Shown in pieces: positions 16,101 to 24,533 of a stretch of 64,000 nt of DNA; position 1 is the stretch's first letter, and each line of letters begins with the position of its first letter. The position numbers and the translations under genes are program-made. Origin of the DNA: Akkermansia massiliensis. Lineage in GTDB: Bacteria; Verrucomicrobiota; Verrucomicrobiia; Verrucomicrobiales; Akkermansiaceae. Under the pieces are notes generated by a model that was not told the DNA's origin, did not search any database, and was given only the letters and a program-made list of their open reading frames with translations. Location of the stretch: the NCBI RefSeq assembly GCF_018847375.1, contig NZ_CP072036.1, positions 2,356,001 through 2,420,000 on the forward strand, in the 5' to 3' direction.

Positions 16101-19045
16101 ACCTGGGCGGCCTGTCCGGGGACAAGGTGGGCGGCATCAATACCGCCACGGCGGGAACGGCCATTACCGGCCTGACGGGAAATCTGACGCTGACGGGGAA
16201 TAATTCCCTGCATGTGGGTGCGAACAATACCACGTATGCCGCTGCCGGGGACCAGAAGAGCCTGCTCCAGTTCAATGACACGGCCACGGGCACCGTTTCC
16301 TTCGGCGGGGACGCTTCCGACCTCACGCTGCACATGGACATTGATACGGATATCCTGATCGCCATGCGCGAACTGGAATCCGTAGGCATTCTGCTGACCG
16401 ACGGAACGATCACCGGCCTGCCTTCCAGCGACCTGGTGGCGTGGCTCAACCAGCACCTTACGTTCAATGCCACGCTGGAAAGCCTGGGATTCGGCATCAA
16501 GGGGGTGGAAGGCGGCAGCATCATCATTTCCGGCAGAACGGACCAGATTTACATTTCGTCCGTGGACGGTTCCACGGTGACGGAAATTCCGGCCCTTAAT
16601 TCCTATGCGCAGGTGATTGTGGACACAAACCTCACCCTGAATTTTGACGTGCCTGCGGCCAATACGGACAAGACCATCATCCGGCATCTTTCCTCCGGCA
16701 CCGGCAGCACGGGCAACCTGGTGGTGAATGCCGCCGGGGACGGTTCGCTGGATATCGAACTTGCGAACGATCTGGACGACTCCGTGTTCAACGGCAATCT
16801 TACCGTGAACGGTGACGGCGCGGACCTGATCAAGACGGGAGAAAAGACCCTGATGCTGAATGGCAATGTTAATACCTCCAATGCGGTGGTTGCCAGGGAA
16901 GGCACGCTGGCCCTGAACGGGAGCGCCAATAATATCGGCACGCTGACTTTGTCCTCCGCCTCTGCGGATGAACCCGTCCGCGTCGTGATCGGAGGGACCA
17001 CGACGGCCACCCTGGCAGATGACGCGGAGGGCGGCTCCCTGCAAATCTCTGCGGGCGGAACGCTCAAGACTGCCGGGGATTCCACCCTGGACCAGGCGAC
17101 CACCATTTCCGGAGCAGGCCGCCTGAACGTTCAGGAAGGTTCTTCCCTCACCCTGGCAGGGGAAGCCGGCCTGTTCGGAACCTCCGTGACGCTGAACGGA
17201 ACGCTGAGCCTGTCCGGGACCGGGGAGAAGTCCATTCTGGCCCTCTCCGGCGCTGGAACGCTGGCCCTGAATGGCAATGCACTGTCCGTCACCTCCGCAT
17301 CCGCCGTGAACGGCTCTTTCTCCGGCACACTGGACGGGGAAGGGAGCATTGACGTCTCCGGCAAGGTAACCCAGGTGATGCAGACCGGAAGCTCTACGTA
17401 TGACCTGGGCGTGCACGGAGGGGGCACCCTGGTGCTGAAAGGCACGTCCGCCGCTCCCGCGCTTGACTACCGCAACGTTACGGTAGGCGCTTCCGGCACC
17501 CTGCGCATTGAGGCCATCGGGAATGGAGCAGGGGACCCCAATACCACCTTGAACGTCGGCAGCGTTGACTTCCAGAGCGGTTCCATGACGGAATTCGTGT
17601 ATAACCTGAGCGCGGCCGATCCTTTCGGCTCCGCCATGCTGACGGCGGATTCCATTACCATCGGGAACGGCGCCGGCTTTACGCTTGCCAACATGACCGG
17701 CAACACGGGCCTGGGAACGTATGACAACCTGGACGGAGTGGTGCTGATGACCGCGGACGCGATTGACGGCATGGCGGAAGGGGAATCCATGTCCGTGGGT
17801 ACTTCCGGACTCTTTGCCGTGTATTACAAGGATGCGACCATGGTCCGGGAAGGAAACAATATTGTGCTGAACGCCACGGTACAGCAGGATAATATTTTTA
17901 AGCCTGCGGTGAATTCCCATAATTCCGGAGCAGGTTCCGAACTTCTGTGGGGAGCCAGGAACAACCTGGACGCCACTTCCCAGCTCGGGCAGGTCATGAA
18001 TGCCATCAGCACCATGGTTACGGGGAGCAATCCTGATTTGGCGGGAGCATCCAGGGCATTGGCAGCCGTAGCGGGCAGCACGGTCAACGCGCTGGGAACG
18101 GCCCAGAAGGACGCCCTGCGCGACCAGATGGGATGGATCCGCAACCGCACCACCCTCATGGGCGTCAACCCCGCCTACGTCAACGATGACCTCCCCTACT
18201 TCCACATGTGGATGGAAGGCACGGGCTCCTACGCCAAACTGGACACCAGGGGGGATGAAAGCGGCTACCAGCTCACCACCTGGGGCGGCACCGTGGGCAT
18301 GGACGTGGACCTCAGCGACCATTTTACCATGGGAGCGGCCTTCACGGCCAACTACGGCGACCTGACGGCCAGCGCGGCGGACAGCGCGGACGGCCACCTG
18401 GACAGCTACTACGCCAACCTCTTCGGCCGCTACCAGAGCAAGCGCTGGGCGCACACATTGATCCTGACGGGAGGGTGGAACGACGCGAAGCTCAACCGCA
18501 CGGTCAACTACGGGGAAGGCAGCTACAGGACGCAGGGCAACACCAACGGGTGGGGCTTTGGAGCGATGTATGAACTGACCTACGACGTGTACCTCAACGA
18601 AGACAAGAGCAGCATCCTGCAGCCCCTGGCCAACGCCTCGGTAGTGACGACGCACATGGACGGCTACACGGAAACGGGAGCGGGGAACGCGGGCCTGAAT
18701 GTAGGCAAGCAGGAATGGACGACGGGAACGGTAGCACTTGGCGGTCGGTGGATGGGCCTTGTAGGCAGCAACATCTTCGGGCGAGAAGCGCTGGCTGAGT
18801 TCCGGGTGAACGCGGCCCAGGACATGGGCGACCGCCGCGGAGAAACCAATGTGGCGCTGCTGGGCAACCCCGGCTTCATGCAGAGCGTGCGTGGGGCCAA
18901 GGTTGGAACGACGGCGCTGCAAATAGGAGCGGGGCTGAGCGTGCCGGTAGGAACGCAGGGAACGGTCTTCATCAACGGGAACGCGGACTTCCGTGACGGA
19001 GCCAACTCGGTGAACGGGAGCGTGGGCTACCGTTATGACTTTTAA
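13139..19045 (+). CDS. Giant autotransporter 2, complete
   Basis: 1968 residues, intact from signal peptide to barrel. The N-terminus (MKLHLPLG, hydrophobic core, ending HALA before ETYTW) is clearly paralogous to that of autotransporter 1. The passenger, ~residues 27-1640, carries beta-strand repeats such as GNLEKTGNAKL...GGTLEMGDDAALGAGSL and a WKGGDGIWS...SPW module also found in copy 1. From ~residue 1640 (AQKDALRDQMGWIRNRTTL) the ~300-residue C-terminal barrel runs to GYRYDF, whose terminal Phe is the usual outer-membrane assembly signal. Type V secretion would display the passenger on the surface. No protease triad or other enzymatic domain was recognised, so an adhesin or structural role is inferred. 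Confidence 0.9.
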   Translation: MKLHLPLGLLSSLIACMAAVSSPHALAETYTWLGGTDGWIHTNANWNPAPTNYANVWAGTSANIMQFSGPYGDNVQKAVKAQFNSLSLGGINVAAGASGFSVSSSDGGSRVVNFRAPGEGQATVFNIGEDFSLGSTGTAWEGVSFYANTLFQIAAGKTMNVYGALAVGEGITDPPTITVGGVGYSGTLILNSAAQTTNVTDQSVNRNRQAMTANWMVTGGATLQLNNATALGSGMVNLNGGNLKAQHDATYNNTLTVSGSSGLTVNAATQFSNVTLAAAGSLNMNGGTLGIAAAGSLTLGASGTITGNLTLGESSFLNFSNLPASGASLLNVTGTLTVNSELLLGQGTIDGVAWAEGSYDLISAGTVTGVSASSFVLGDNLLGSWSTGNGKLTLVVAQVALLEWKGGDGIWSVTAPAASPWKDDGVYNDNSGVVMGDIGGSAPQTVTIDGAVSPTIIMVQADTTDYVWDAAAGGGSLEGNGNLEKTGNAKLTINTANTNYTGKVILGGGTLEMGDDAALGAGSLSFDGGILQYGAGVTADISGQISSTSKNSIKVDTNGNAVTWASVDNYKAMAMEKSGDGTLNLGAAVYAGALTVDGGSVSIASGNVQTRFSAGVTVNAGGTLAISSAIDGMPSGNSANIVINGMSGAGRIELDNQAAKSRFYISGDNSSFTGELVASGLNNNPGSTNDARDLQFATAASMGRGTLTLNGRGFWMDAVNTADTAVMATINVLEKGTYLNGGSGKSYYFGGAFTGSGTVTTALGDAFAYLTGDMTGFHGAFTRTGNALFTWAFGNNTAATLNDGKLFGDGVVLKADGGTSLFKFSYTNDLVLMNATVGAEGALNARVEQAGTGTLVLTQDNTATGTLTITSGTVQLGNGEGTGSWVGQITGAGALIVNRAGGSPVLELNAANNYQGGTTLNGGTVKALGAGSLGTGNVSVNGGSVLDMNNQAIANNITITKGGLQHAGAYATAGGVTVNAEANSGDIDLGGLSGDKVGGINTATAGTAITGLTGNLTLTGNNSLHVGANNTTYAAAGDQKSLLQFNDTATGTVSFGGDASDLTLHMDIDTDILIAMRELESVGILLTDGTITGLPSSDLVAWLNQHLTFNATLESLGFGIKGVEGGSIIISGRTDQIYISSVDGSTVTEIPALNSYAQVIVDTNLTLNFDVPAANTDKTIIRHLSSGTGSTGNLVVNAAGDGSLDIELANDLDDSVFNGNLTVNGDGADLIKTGEKTLMLNGNVNTSNAVVAREGTLALNGSANNIGTLTLSSASADEPVRVVIGGTTTATLADDAEGGSLQISAGGTLKTAGDSTLDQATTISGAGRLNVQEGSSLTLAGEAGLFGTSVTLNGTLSLSGTGEKSILALSGAGTLALNGNALSVTSASAVNGSFSGTLDGEGSIDVSGKVTQVMQTGSSTYDLGVHGGGTLVLKGTSAAPALDYRNVTVGASGTLRIEAIGNGAGDPNTTLNVGSVDFQSGSMTEFVYNLSAADPFGSAMLTADSITIGNGAGFTLANMTGNTGLGTYDNLDGVVLMTADAIDGMAEGESMSVGTSGLFAVYYKDATMVREGNNIVLNATVQQDNIFKPAVNSHNSGAGSELLWGARNNLDATSQLGQVMNAISTMVTGSNPDLAGASRALAAVAGSTVNALGTAQKDALRDQMGWIRNRTTLMGVNPAYVNDDLPYFHMWMEGTGSYAKLDTRGDESGYQLTTWGGTVGMDVDLSDHFTMGAAFTANYGDLTASAADSADGHLDSYYANLFGRYQSKRWAHTLILTGGWNDAKLNRTVNYGEGSYRTQGNTNGWGFGAMYELTYDVYLNEDKSSILQPLANASVVTTHMDGYTETGAGNAGLNVGKQEWTTGTVALGGRWMGLVGSNIFGREALAEFRVNAAQDMGDRRGETNVALLGNPGFMQSVRGAKVGTTALQIGAGLSVPVGTQGTVFINGNADFRDGANSVNGSVGYRYDF

Positions 19046-19140
19046 GGAGAGTTGAAAGTTGAGAGAGGAGAGTGGAGCGGAGACGTTCCACTCTCCAAGC
19101 CAGCAGGGCCGTTGCGGACAAGAGCCGGGGCGGCCCTGCT
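18061..19140 (+). repeat. Near-identical 1.08-kb 3' repeat, copy B
   Basis: Intact partner of the repeat at 11663-12751. It covers the barrel, stop codon and trailing hairpin of autotransporter 2 and has no frameshift. Upstream of 18061 similarity to the other paralogue falls off abruptly at DNA level. Confidence 0.85.
19101..19140 (+). terminator. Hairpin after autotransporter 2
   Basis: CAGCAGGGCCG at 19101-19111 pairs with CGGCCCTGCT at 19131-19140. It is the counterpart of the hairpin at 12710-12751, with a loop one base shorter. No T-run follows. The conservation suggests a shared 3'-end function for both autotransporter mRNAs, or simply that it lies inside the copied block. Confidence 0.5.
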
Positions 19141-19215
19141 TGTGTAAGGAAATAGCGTCCTCCGGAGTAATAGGCCGTGTGGGCTGAAAGGACAGAATAG
19201 AAAAAAGAAAATGGT

Positions 19216-19251
19216 GTCCATCCTGTCCATCAAGTCCATTTTGTCCACTAC
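19216..19251. repeat. 9-bp tandem array (GTCCANNNN x4)
   Basis: Four consecutive 9-bp units: GTCCATCCT, GTCCATCAA, GTCCATTTT, GTCCACTAC. The first five bases are fixed and the last four vary. Read on the minus strand the array gives repeated ATGGAC units, so spurious frames there encode Met-Asp-x repeats. It is intergenic and has no assigned function. Confidence 0.6.
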
Positions 19252-19385
19252 TCTCCCCGCGCCGCTCGCCGCCCTTCACACGGCACGCCCCTTCCGATTC
19301 TATAAAACGGCGCAGAATACTCTTGCATGCCCTCGTCCGCTGTCTGATGTCAGAAAAATCCGGAAGGCGAGGAATAGGGCCTTTT

Positions 19386-20135
19386 TTATGCGATTGCGGC
19401 GGCTTTCCATTCCAGCACTGCTTCCGCCCGCAGTTCGTCTCCGTGCATGATGTGGTGGGAGGTGAGGGAGTCCTGGCGGAACAGCAGGGATTTCATGGAT
19501 TCTCCCGCATGGGTTTCCTTCTTGAAATGCAGGTGGATTCCCGTCAATTCATGGTTCTCCAGCCAGGAATCCGGCAGGGATTCCAGCGCCCAGACCAGGT
19601 AGGCGGCATTGTTGATGTGGCGGTTGAAGTCCGTATCGCGGCGTTCCGCCATCCATTCCCGGATGGTCGGCAGAAGGCCCGAGGTATCCATGGCTGCCGG
19701 AGCCACCGTTTCTTCACACGGAGTATCCGGGAAGGCATCAATGTGCCTGTTCAACGGCACCGGGCGTCTGCGGCGTACGTCAATGACGGCCCACAGGCAG
19801 CTTGCCGTGACGATTTGGTTTCCCAGGGCGTCCCTTATTTCCAGATTGCGGCGCGCCAGCAGCGGCGTTTCCTGCGCGGTCCAGGTGCGGAGTTCCACCG
19901 TTTCCTTCCACCGGGGGAGGCGGCTGATGGCCGTGTTCAGGCGCACTTCCACCCAGGCCAGGCCGCGGGATATCACAAAGTCATAGCCGAAGCCGAGGGA
20001 GGAGGCGTGGGCCTCCGCTATTTCCTGAAACCAGTGCAGAACCGTTTCCGGTTTCATGAGGCCGTCCGCACCGCTTTCATAAGTGCGGACAGTGGCTTGA
20101 GTGGAATAGATTCCGTGGGCGTCGGCATGTTTCAT
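19386..20135 (-). CDS. Acyl-ACP thioesterase (FatA/FatB-like)
   Basis: 249 residues with the double-hotdog arrangement of acyl-[acyl-carrier-protein] thioesterases, which hydrolyse acyl-ACP to release free fatty acids in the cytoplasm. The second hotdog half carries the signature TDFNRHINNAAYLVWALE (about residues 168-185), whose Asp/Asn/His pattern is the catalytic region of the family. The first half has VSRLP-WKETVELRTW-like strands near 65-85. Length is normal for bacterial members. ATG at 20135 chosen. It stands alone between the autotransporters (convergent) and the UDP-glucuronate decarboxylase gene. Chain-length specificity cannot be read from sequence. Confidence 0.88.
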   Translation of the reverse strand: MKHADAHGIYSTQATVRTYESGADGLMKPETVLHWFQEIAEAHASSLGFGYDFVISRGLAWVEVRLNTAISRLPRWKETVELRTWTAQETPLLARRNLEIRDALGNQIVTASCLWAVIDVRRRRPVPLNRHIDAFPDTPCEETVAPAAMDTSGLLPTIREWMAERRDTDFNRHINNAAYLVWALESLPDSWLENHELTGIHLHFKKETHAGESMKSLLFRQDSLTSHHIMHGDELRAEAVLEWKAAAIA

Positions 20136-20259
20136 AACAATTCATTTTAGCCGAACCGTTTTACCGCACCAGCCAAAAACGGGTAATGAGCCGCTCGGCA
20201 TGCCGGAGTTCATGGACCGCATGGGAAGCTTCCCGGAATTTCCGGATTGCTTCCTTGGA

Positions 20260-20366
20260 GCGCCGCTTGCCTATGCGGCAACCGAAAGGAACGCGGCTGT
20301 AAGCCACGCCTTTTAATGAAATCAGTTCGCCAATAATGATTAAGTTGCCGCATAAGCATGCGGCGC
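20260..20366. repeat. Inverted repeat of a palindromic 24-mer around a 59-bp core
   Basis: The segment at 20260-20283 (starting GCGCCGC, ending TATGCGGCAACC) matches the reverse complement of 20343-20366 at about 21 of 24 positions. Each arm is itself hairpin-forming (GCCGCAT...ATGCGGC in the second). The pair encloses 59 bp containing a smaller GGCT/AGCC hairpin. It sits between two minus-strand genes and could be a miniature mobile element or a structured RNA. Confidence 0.5.
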
Positions 20367-20376
20367 CTCGGAAACG

Positions 20377-21309
20377 CTACAGAATGCTCCGGAAGTAGGC
20401 GATGGTTTTTTCAAGGCCTTTTTCCAGCGGAATATTGGGCTTCCAACCCAGTTTTTCTCCCGCCAGCCGAATGTCCGGCTTGCGCTGGGCCGGGTCGTCC
20501 AGGGGCAGGGGACGGAAGACCGTTTTGGAAGAAGAACCCGTCATTTCAATGACTTTTTCCGCCAGTTCCAGCATGGTGAATTCCACGGGATTTCCCAGGT
20601 TCACAGGGCCTGAAAAGCCTTCCGTGTTCATCATGCGGACCATGCCTTCCACCAGGTCGTCCACGTACTGGAAACTGCGGGTCTGCCTGCCCGTTCCGTA
20701 AATGGTGATGTCTTCCCCTTTCAGCGCCTGCACGATGAAGTTGGAGACCACGCGGCCGTCGTTCGGGTTCATGCGCGGTCCGTAGGTGTTGAAGATGCGG
20801 ATGATGCGGATGTCCACCCCGTTCATGCGGCGGTAGTCCATGAACAGGGTTTCCGCGCATCTTTTGCCTTCATCGTAACAGGAGCGGACGCCCACGGGAT
20901 TGACGTTGCCCCAGTAGGTTTCCGGCTGGGGATGGACCACGGGGTCGCCGTATACCTCGCTGGTGGAAGCCTGGAGGATTCTGGCCTTGCACCGTTTGGC
21001 GAGGCCCAGCATGTTCAGCGCGCCCAGCACGGAGGTTTTAACCGTGTGGATGGGGTCAAACTGGTAATGGGGAGGGGAGGCAGGGCAGGCCAGGTTGTAG
21101 ATTTGGTCCACTTCCATCACGCAGGGAACGGTGACGTCATGGCGGATTATTTCAAATCCGGGATAGTCCGCCAGGTGAAGGAGGTTTTGCTTGCTGCCCG
21201 TGAAGAAGTTGTCCATGCAGATGACTTCATGGCCTTCTTTCAGAAGCCGTTCGCTGAGGTGGGAGCCGATGAAGCCGGCTCCTCCGGTGATCAAAATCCT
21301 TTTACTCAT
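20377..21309 (-). CDS. UDP-glucuronate decarboxylase (UDP-xylose synthase), SDR family
   Basis: 310 residues. It has an extended short-chain dehydrogenase fold with NAD-binding GGAGFIGSH at residues 9-17 and the UXS signature [13 protein letters not shown] containing the catalytic Tyr-x-x-x-Lys. [11 protein letters not shown] and the family-typical [10 protein letters not shown] are also present. These enzymes convert UDP-glucuronate to UDP-xylose through a 4-keto intermediate, supplying pentose donors for surface polysaccharide. The ATG at 21309 gives the normal family length (310-316); the open frame upstream to 21483 has no domain. A different NDP-sugar epimerase specificity is possible but less likely given the YDEGKR motif. 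Confidence 0.85.
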   Translation of the reverse strand: MSKRILITGGAGFIGSHLSERLLKEGHEVICMDNFFTGSKQNLLHLADYPGFEIIRHDVTVPCVMEVDQIYNLACPASPPHYQFDPIHTVKTSVLGALNMLGLAKRCKARILQASTSEVYGDPVVHPQPETYWGNVNPVGVRSCYDEGKRCAETLFMDYRRMNGVDIRIIRIFNTYGPRMNPNDGRVVSNFIVQALKGEDITIYGTGRQTRSFQYVDDLVEGMVRMMNTEGFSGPVNLGNPVEFTMLELAEKVIEMTGSSSKTVFRPLPLDDPAQRKPDIRLAGEKLGWKPNIPLEKGLEKTIAYFRSIL

Positions 21310-21635
21310 GATAGCATGTCCATGCGTTTTGCGCTCCGCCGCGCCGGAAGGGAAGGCGGATATTCCTGCGTGGAACGGGAATTTTTCGTCCCGCCGTGCG
21401 TTGCGGTTCAATGTCACATATCCGTCACGTGAAGGCAAGCGCATAGCATGCCGGACGGGATTTTCCTGGGCCGGATGTTGCAAGGGAAGGGGATGCGATG
21501 GAAGAGGAAAGATGGAAGAGGAAAGATGGAAGAGGAAAGATGGAAGAGGAAAGATGGAAGAGGAAAGATGGAAGAGGAAAGATGGTTCCGTGCGGGCCGG
21601 GAAGCAGATGGAGGCGTGCAGGCCCCTTGGCGGGG
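21310..21635. other. Intergenic region with minisatellite
   Basis: 326 bp between the UDP-glucuronate decarboxylase start and the histidine kinase stop, both minus strand. It should hold the promoter of the decarboxylase gene. The only distinct element is the 14-bp tandem repeat at 21497-21585. Confidence 0.5.
21497..21585. repeat. 14-bp tandem repeat, six full copies
   Basis: GATGGAAGAGGAAA is repeated six times without a mismatch from 21497 to 21580, followed by a partial copy GATGG. The period is not a multiple of three, so the array is not a coding repeat. Perfect identity implies recent slippage and probable length variation between strains. Confidence 0.9.
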
Positions 21636-23274
21636 TCAGGATTTGGGAAGTGTCAGCAGGAAGCTGGCTCCCCCCAAGGTGCCGAATTCCAGTTTCAGGT
21701 CCCCCCCCAGGGAGCGTGCCGTATCCTTGGCCAGCGCCAGCCCCAGGCCTACGCCGGGCTTGCGGCTGTCGGAGGCGTCCTTCGTGCGCCGGAAGGGCTT
21801 GAACACCAGCTTGCGGTTTTTCGGGGAGATGCCCGGGCCGTTGTCCCGGAAGCGGATGACGATGTTGTGGCGGTCCGCCTGGACGGTGAGCTGGACTTTG
21901 GCGTTTTCCCCCTTGGCGTATTTAATGGCGTTGGAGGTCAGGTTGTCCATGATCTGCTCCACGGAGACGGCATCCGTATGAATGGGTAGGATGCGGATGG
22001 GCTGCGCCAGGGCAAAGGAGAAGCTGATGCCCGCCTCCCGGAGCCGTCGGTCTATTTTTTCCGCAATGGGTTCAAAGAGTTCCTGGCAGGTGAGCGTATC
22101 CCGCGTGCGGCGGATGGCGTTCCGCTGGAGCCGGGAGTAGGAGAGCACGTTTTCAATCAGGTGTTCCAGGCGGCGGCATTCCCGCTGCATGTTGGCGTAG
22201 TATTCCGGCTTTTTCTGCTCCGGCACCATGCCGTCCTCCAGCATTTCCGTATACAGGGAGAAGGAGGTGAGCGGCGTCCTGAGTTCATGGGTGACGGCGG
22301 AGACGAAGTCCCCGCGGCGCTGCTCCAGGCGGAAGGTGCCCAGCATGAGCCAGATGACGCCTGCCGCGCCCAGCAGTACCATGCTCCAGATGAGCGTGAG
22401 CGTCCAGGTCAGCATTTTCTTGTGGTCCTGGAGGGGGACGGCTCCGGTGTCTCCCGGCAGAAAGACCAGGGGGGGCGTTGGCAAAGGGGAGCGTGCCCGT
22501 TTGCCGCGCTTCTGCGGGAGGCGGGGCGGAGGGATCGAAGGTAGCCAGGCGGCTGTGGGGAAGCAACAGCTTTACCTGGCCGGGCAGCCGCCGGTTCAGG
22601 TTGTCCATGTTCATCAGGGCCCCCTGCAAATAGACGCCGCGGCTGGTGTGCACCTGGCGCAGGATATAGAGGTTCCCCCCGTCTTCCACTGGGACGAAGG
22701 AGGTGACGGTTTCCACCTGGGCCGGCGTGCCGGATGCCGTCGGCTCAGGTTCCGGGGCTTCATGCAGGATTTCATTCCGGATGTCCGTCCAGAGGTTGCC
22801 GCTGGACGGCACGGAGGTGAGGGCGGAGACCTTGCCGTTCAGCCGCTGGTAGAGGTCCTTCTGCTCATTCAGATGTTCGGCAAGCTGCGGGTTCAGCGCG
22901 GGTCCGGTTACATGGCCGGAGGGGGAAATCTGGATATAGGCCGTGACGTAGTCCGGCAGGTAGGAGGAGAGGTTGGAGCCGCGGGCGGCCTCTCCGGGTT
23001 CCGGGGAGCCCATGCGCTGGTCATAAGGGCGCTTGTAGGCGTAAAAGGGCTGGTATTCAAAGTAGCCGCGGGCCTGTTCAAAGGTGATGAAGGAGGTCAG
23101 GAGGCGGTCCATTTCCAGCTTGGCTTCATGAGCCAGGGCCTCCACCCTGATGCGCTGTTCGGAGCGGCCAGTTTCCTCCGCCTGCACCAGCAGAACGTGG
23201 GTGAGCCATCCGAGCGTGCCGATGACCAGCAGCAGGCTGATTGCCAGCAGAGTGATGCGTATGCGCCGGTTCAC
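21636..23274 (-). pseudogene. Sensor histidine kinase, reading frame interrupted in a 7-G run
   Basis: Two minus-strand frames make one kinase. The N-terminal frame (GTG at 23274, 3 bp after the response-regulator stop) has a transmembrane segment near residues 7-30 and a periplasmic sensor region. The C-terminal frame, ending at 21636, holds a second transmembrane segment, the H-box FVSAVTHELRTPLTSFS, the N-box [13 protein letters not shown]1 [10 protein letters not shown] and G2 [11 protein letters not shown]. They join at the G-run 22469-22475 (C7 on the coding strand). Removing one base gives a continuous TLPFANAPLVFLPGDTG. This is either a real frameshift, a phase-variable tract or a homopolymer sequencing error. 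The partner is the OmpR-type regulator upstream. Confidence 0.8.
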
Positions 23275-23277
23275 GGG

Positions 23278-23982
23278 TCAGGAGACGAAGGATGAGTTCC
23301 AGCGGTAGCCCTGGCTTCTGAGCGTTTCCAGCGGGGCGGCCGCGACGGTCCCCAGCTTGTCCCGGAGGCGCATGACGGTCATTTCCACGGAGCGCGTATC
23401 CGTCAGGCGCGGGTCCACGTCCCACACGCGCCGGAGCAGTTCGTCCCGCGTGATGACGCGGTTGGGGTGGGTGGCCATGTACGTGAGGAATTCGAATTCC
23501 CGTGCGGTCAGGGAGGTTTCCTTTCCGTCCTCAAAGGTGAGCAGGCGGTTGGCGCTGTCCAGGGATGCGCCGGGGATCCGGATTTCCCGGAGCTGGCGCG
23601 GCCGTTCCGGGGATCTGCGCAGCACGGCCTCGATGCGGGCGAGCAGCTCCCGGATGCTGAACGGCTTGACGATGTAGTCGTCCGCCCCCAGCTTGAGACC
23701 CTGCACGCGGTCCTCCTCCTCCCCGCGCGCCGTGAGCATGATGACGGGCGTGCCGGGGCGCTCCGCAGACATGACCTGGAGCACCTGGAAGCCGTCAGCT
23801 CCCGGCATGGCTACGTCCAGCAGGGCCAGGTCAAAGTTGCGTTCCCGCACGGCGCGGATGGCGGCCAGGCCCTCTTCCAGCGCCAGCACCTCGTAGCCGG
23901 ATGCGGTCAGCACGTCCGTCAGGGCGTGCCTGATGCTGTCGTCATCCTCCGCAATCAGAATGGTATAGGCTGAATCACTCAT
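23278..23982 (-). CDS. OmpR-family response regulator
   Basis: 234 residues. The receiver domain (1-120) has acidic pocket AEDDD at 11-15, phospho-acceptor Asp56 in LALLDVAMPG, Thr84 and Lys106 in YIVKPFS. The C-terminal winged-helix DNA-binding domain (about 135-232) shows the LTAREFEFLTYMATHPNRVITRDELLRRVW series, and RLRDKLG in its recognition part. Three bp separate its stop from the histidine kinase start, so they form one operon. The signal and target genes are unknown; nothing nearby has an obvious shared binding site. Confidence 0.93.
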   Translation of the reverse strand: MSDSAYTILIAEDDDSIRHALTDVLTASGYEVLALEEGLAAIRAVRERNFDLALLDVAMPGADGFQVLQVMSAERPGTPVIMLTARGEEEDRVQGLKLGADDYIVKPFSIRELLARIEAVLRRSPERPRQLREIRIPGASLDSANRLLTFEDGKETSLTAREFEFLTYMATHPNRVITRDELLRRVWDVDPRLTDTRSVEMTVMRLRDKLGTVAAAPLETLRSQGYRWNSSFVS

Positions 23983-24105
23983 CGTTTGATTCTATAAAAC
24001 CACAATGTTTCCCTGTTTGTATAGAGAAACCTGCGCCCTTTCAGTAACAATGCCATAACAGGGCGGTTCCCGGTCCGGAGGTTTTCTTTTCCGGAGCAGC
24101 CCAGG

Positions 24106-24477
24106 TCAGTTCTGCTGGAGCGCCTGGAACTGGGGCGGAAGGTTCCCGGAGGGAATTTCTATGGCCTCCATGGGGCCGGGGACGATGCCTTCAAAGAACG
24201 GCGTGCCCTTGTAGGAAAGGATGATCTTGGAATGGACCATGTTCCCCGTGGTCTGGCGCAGGAAGTCCGTATCCCGGAAGACCAGGAGCGTCTTCCCGTT
24301 TTCCGCGGCCACCGGGCGGCACTGGAAGTTGCCCAGCGGGGCGCCGTCCGCCGTCGTCATCTGTACGGGCAGTACGTAGGCTTCCGAGAAGGTGGGGGCA
24401 TAGACGCCCCAGAGGGAGGTGAGCGCCATGACGACGACGATCACGATGCCGACAAATATTTTTGTGGAGGTAGACAT
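24106..24477 (-). CDS. Membrane-anchored protein of unknown function
   Basis: 123 residues. Residues 6-28 form one hydrophobic helix (IFVGIVIVVVMALTSLWGVY) after a short N-terminus, so the rest probably faces the periplasm. The soluble part has alternating strand-like segments (LLVFRDTDF, SKIILSYKGTPFFEG) and no motif I recognise. It lies 56 bp downstream of the hemB stop on the same strand and may be co-transcribed with hemB. Confidence 0.6.
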   Translation of the reverse strand: MSTSTKIFVGIVIVVVMALTSLWGVYAPTFSEAYVLPVQMTTADGAPLGNFQCRPVAAENGKTLLVFRDTDFLRQTTGNMVHSKIILSYKGTPFFEGIVPGPMEAIEIPSGNLPPQFQALQQN

Positions 24478-24533
24478 GCGGAGAGCGGTATTCTGGACCG
24501 TACGTCCACCTCCTGTGCGGAGGCCGTGCGGCG

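Larger units (their letters stand above)
19046..19385. other. Intergenic region after autotransporter 2
   Basis: 340 bp between the convergent ends of autotransporter 2 and the thioesterase gene. It contains the conserved hairpin (19101-19140) and a 9-bp tandem array (19216-19251). An AGAGTGGA/TCCACTCT inverted repeat lies around 19069-19096. No gene is evident; the short open frames here have no recognisable features. Confidence 0.5.

Noticed and set aside
15575-19279. 1234-codon open frame antisense to autotransporter 2
   Set aside because: Same cause as above, and it runs through the intergenic hairpin region; no recognisable protein features.
21448-21989. Several plus-strand frames through the 14-bp repeat encoding Glu/Lys/Arg-rich repeats
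   Set aside because: All three frames are open only because the purine-rich unit lacks stops; a 14-bp period cannot maintain one protein repeat frame.
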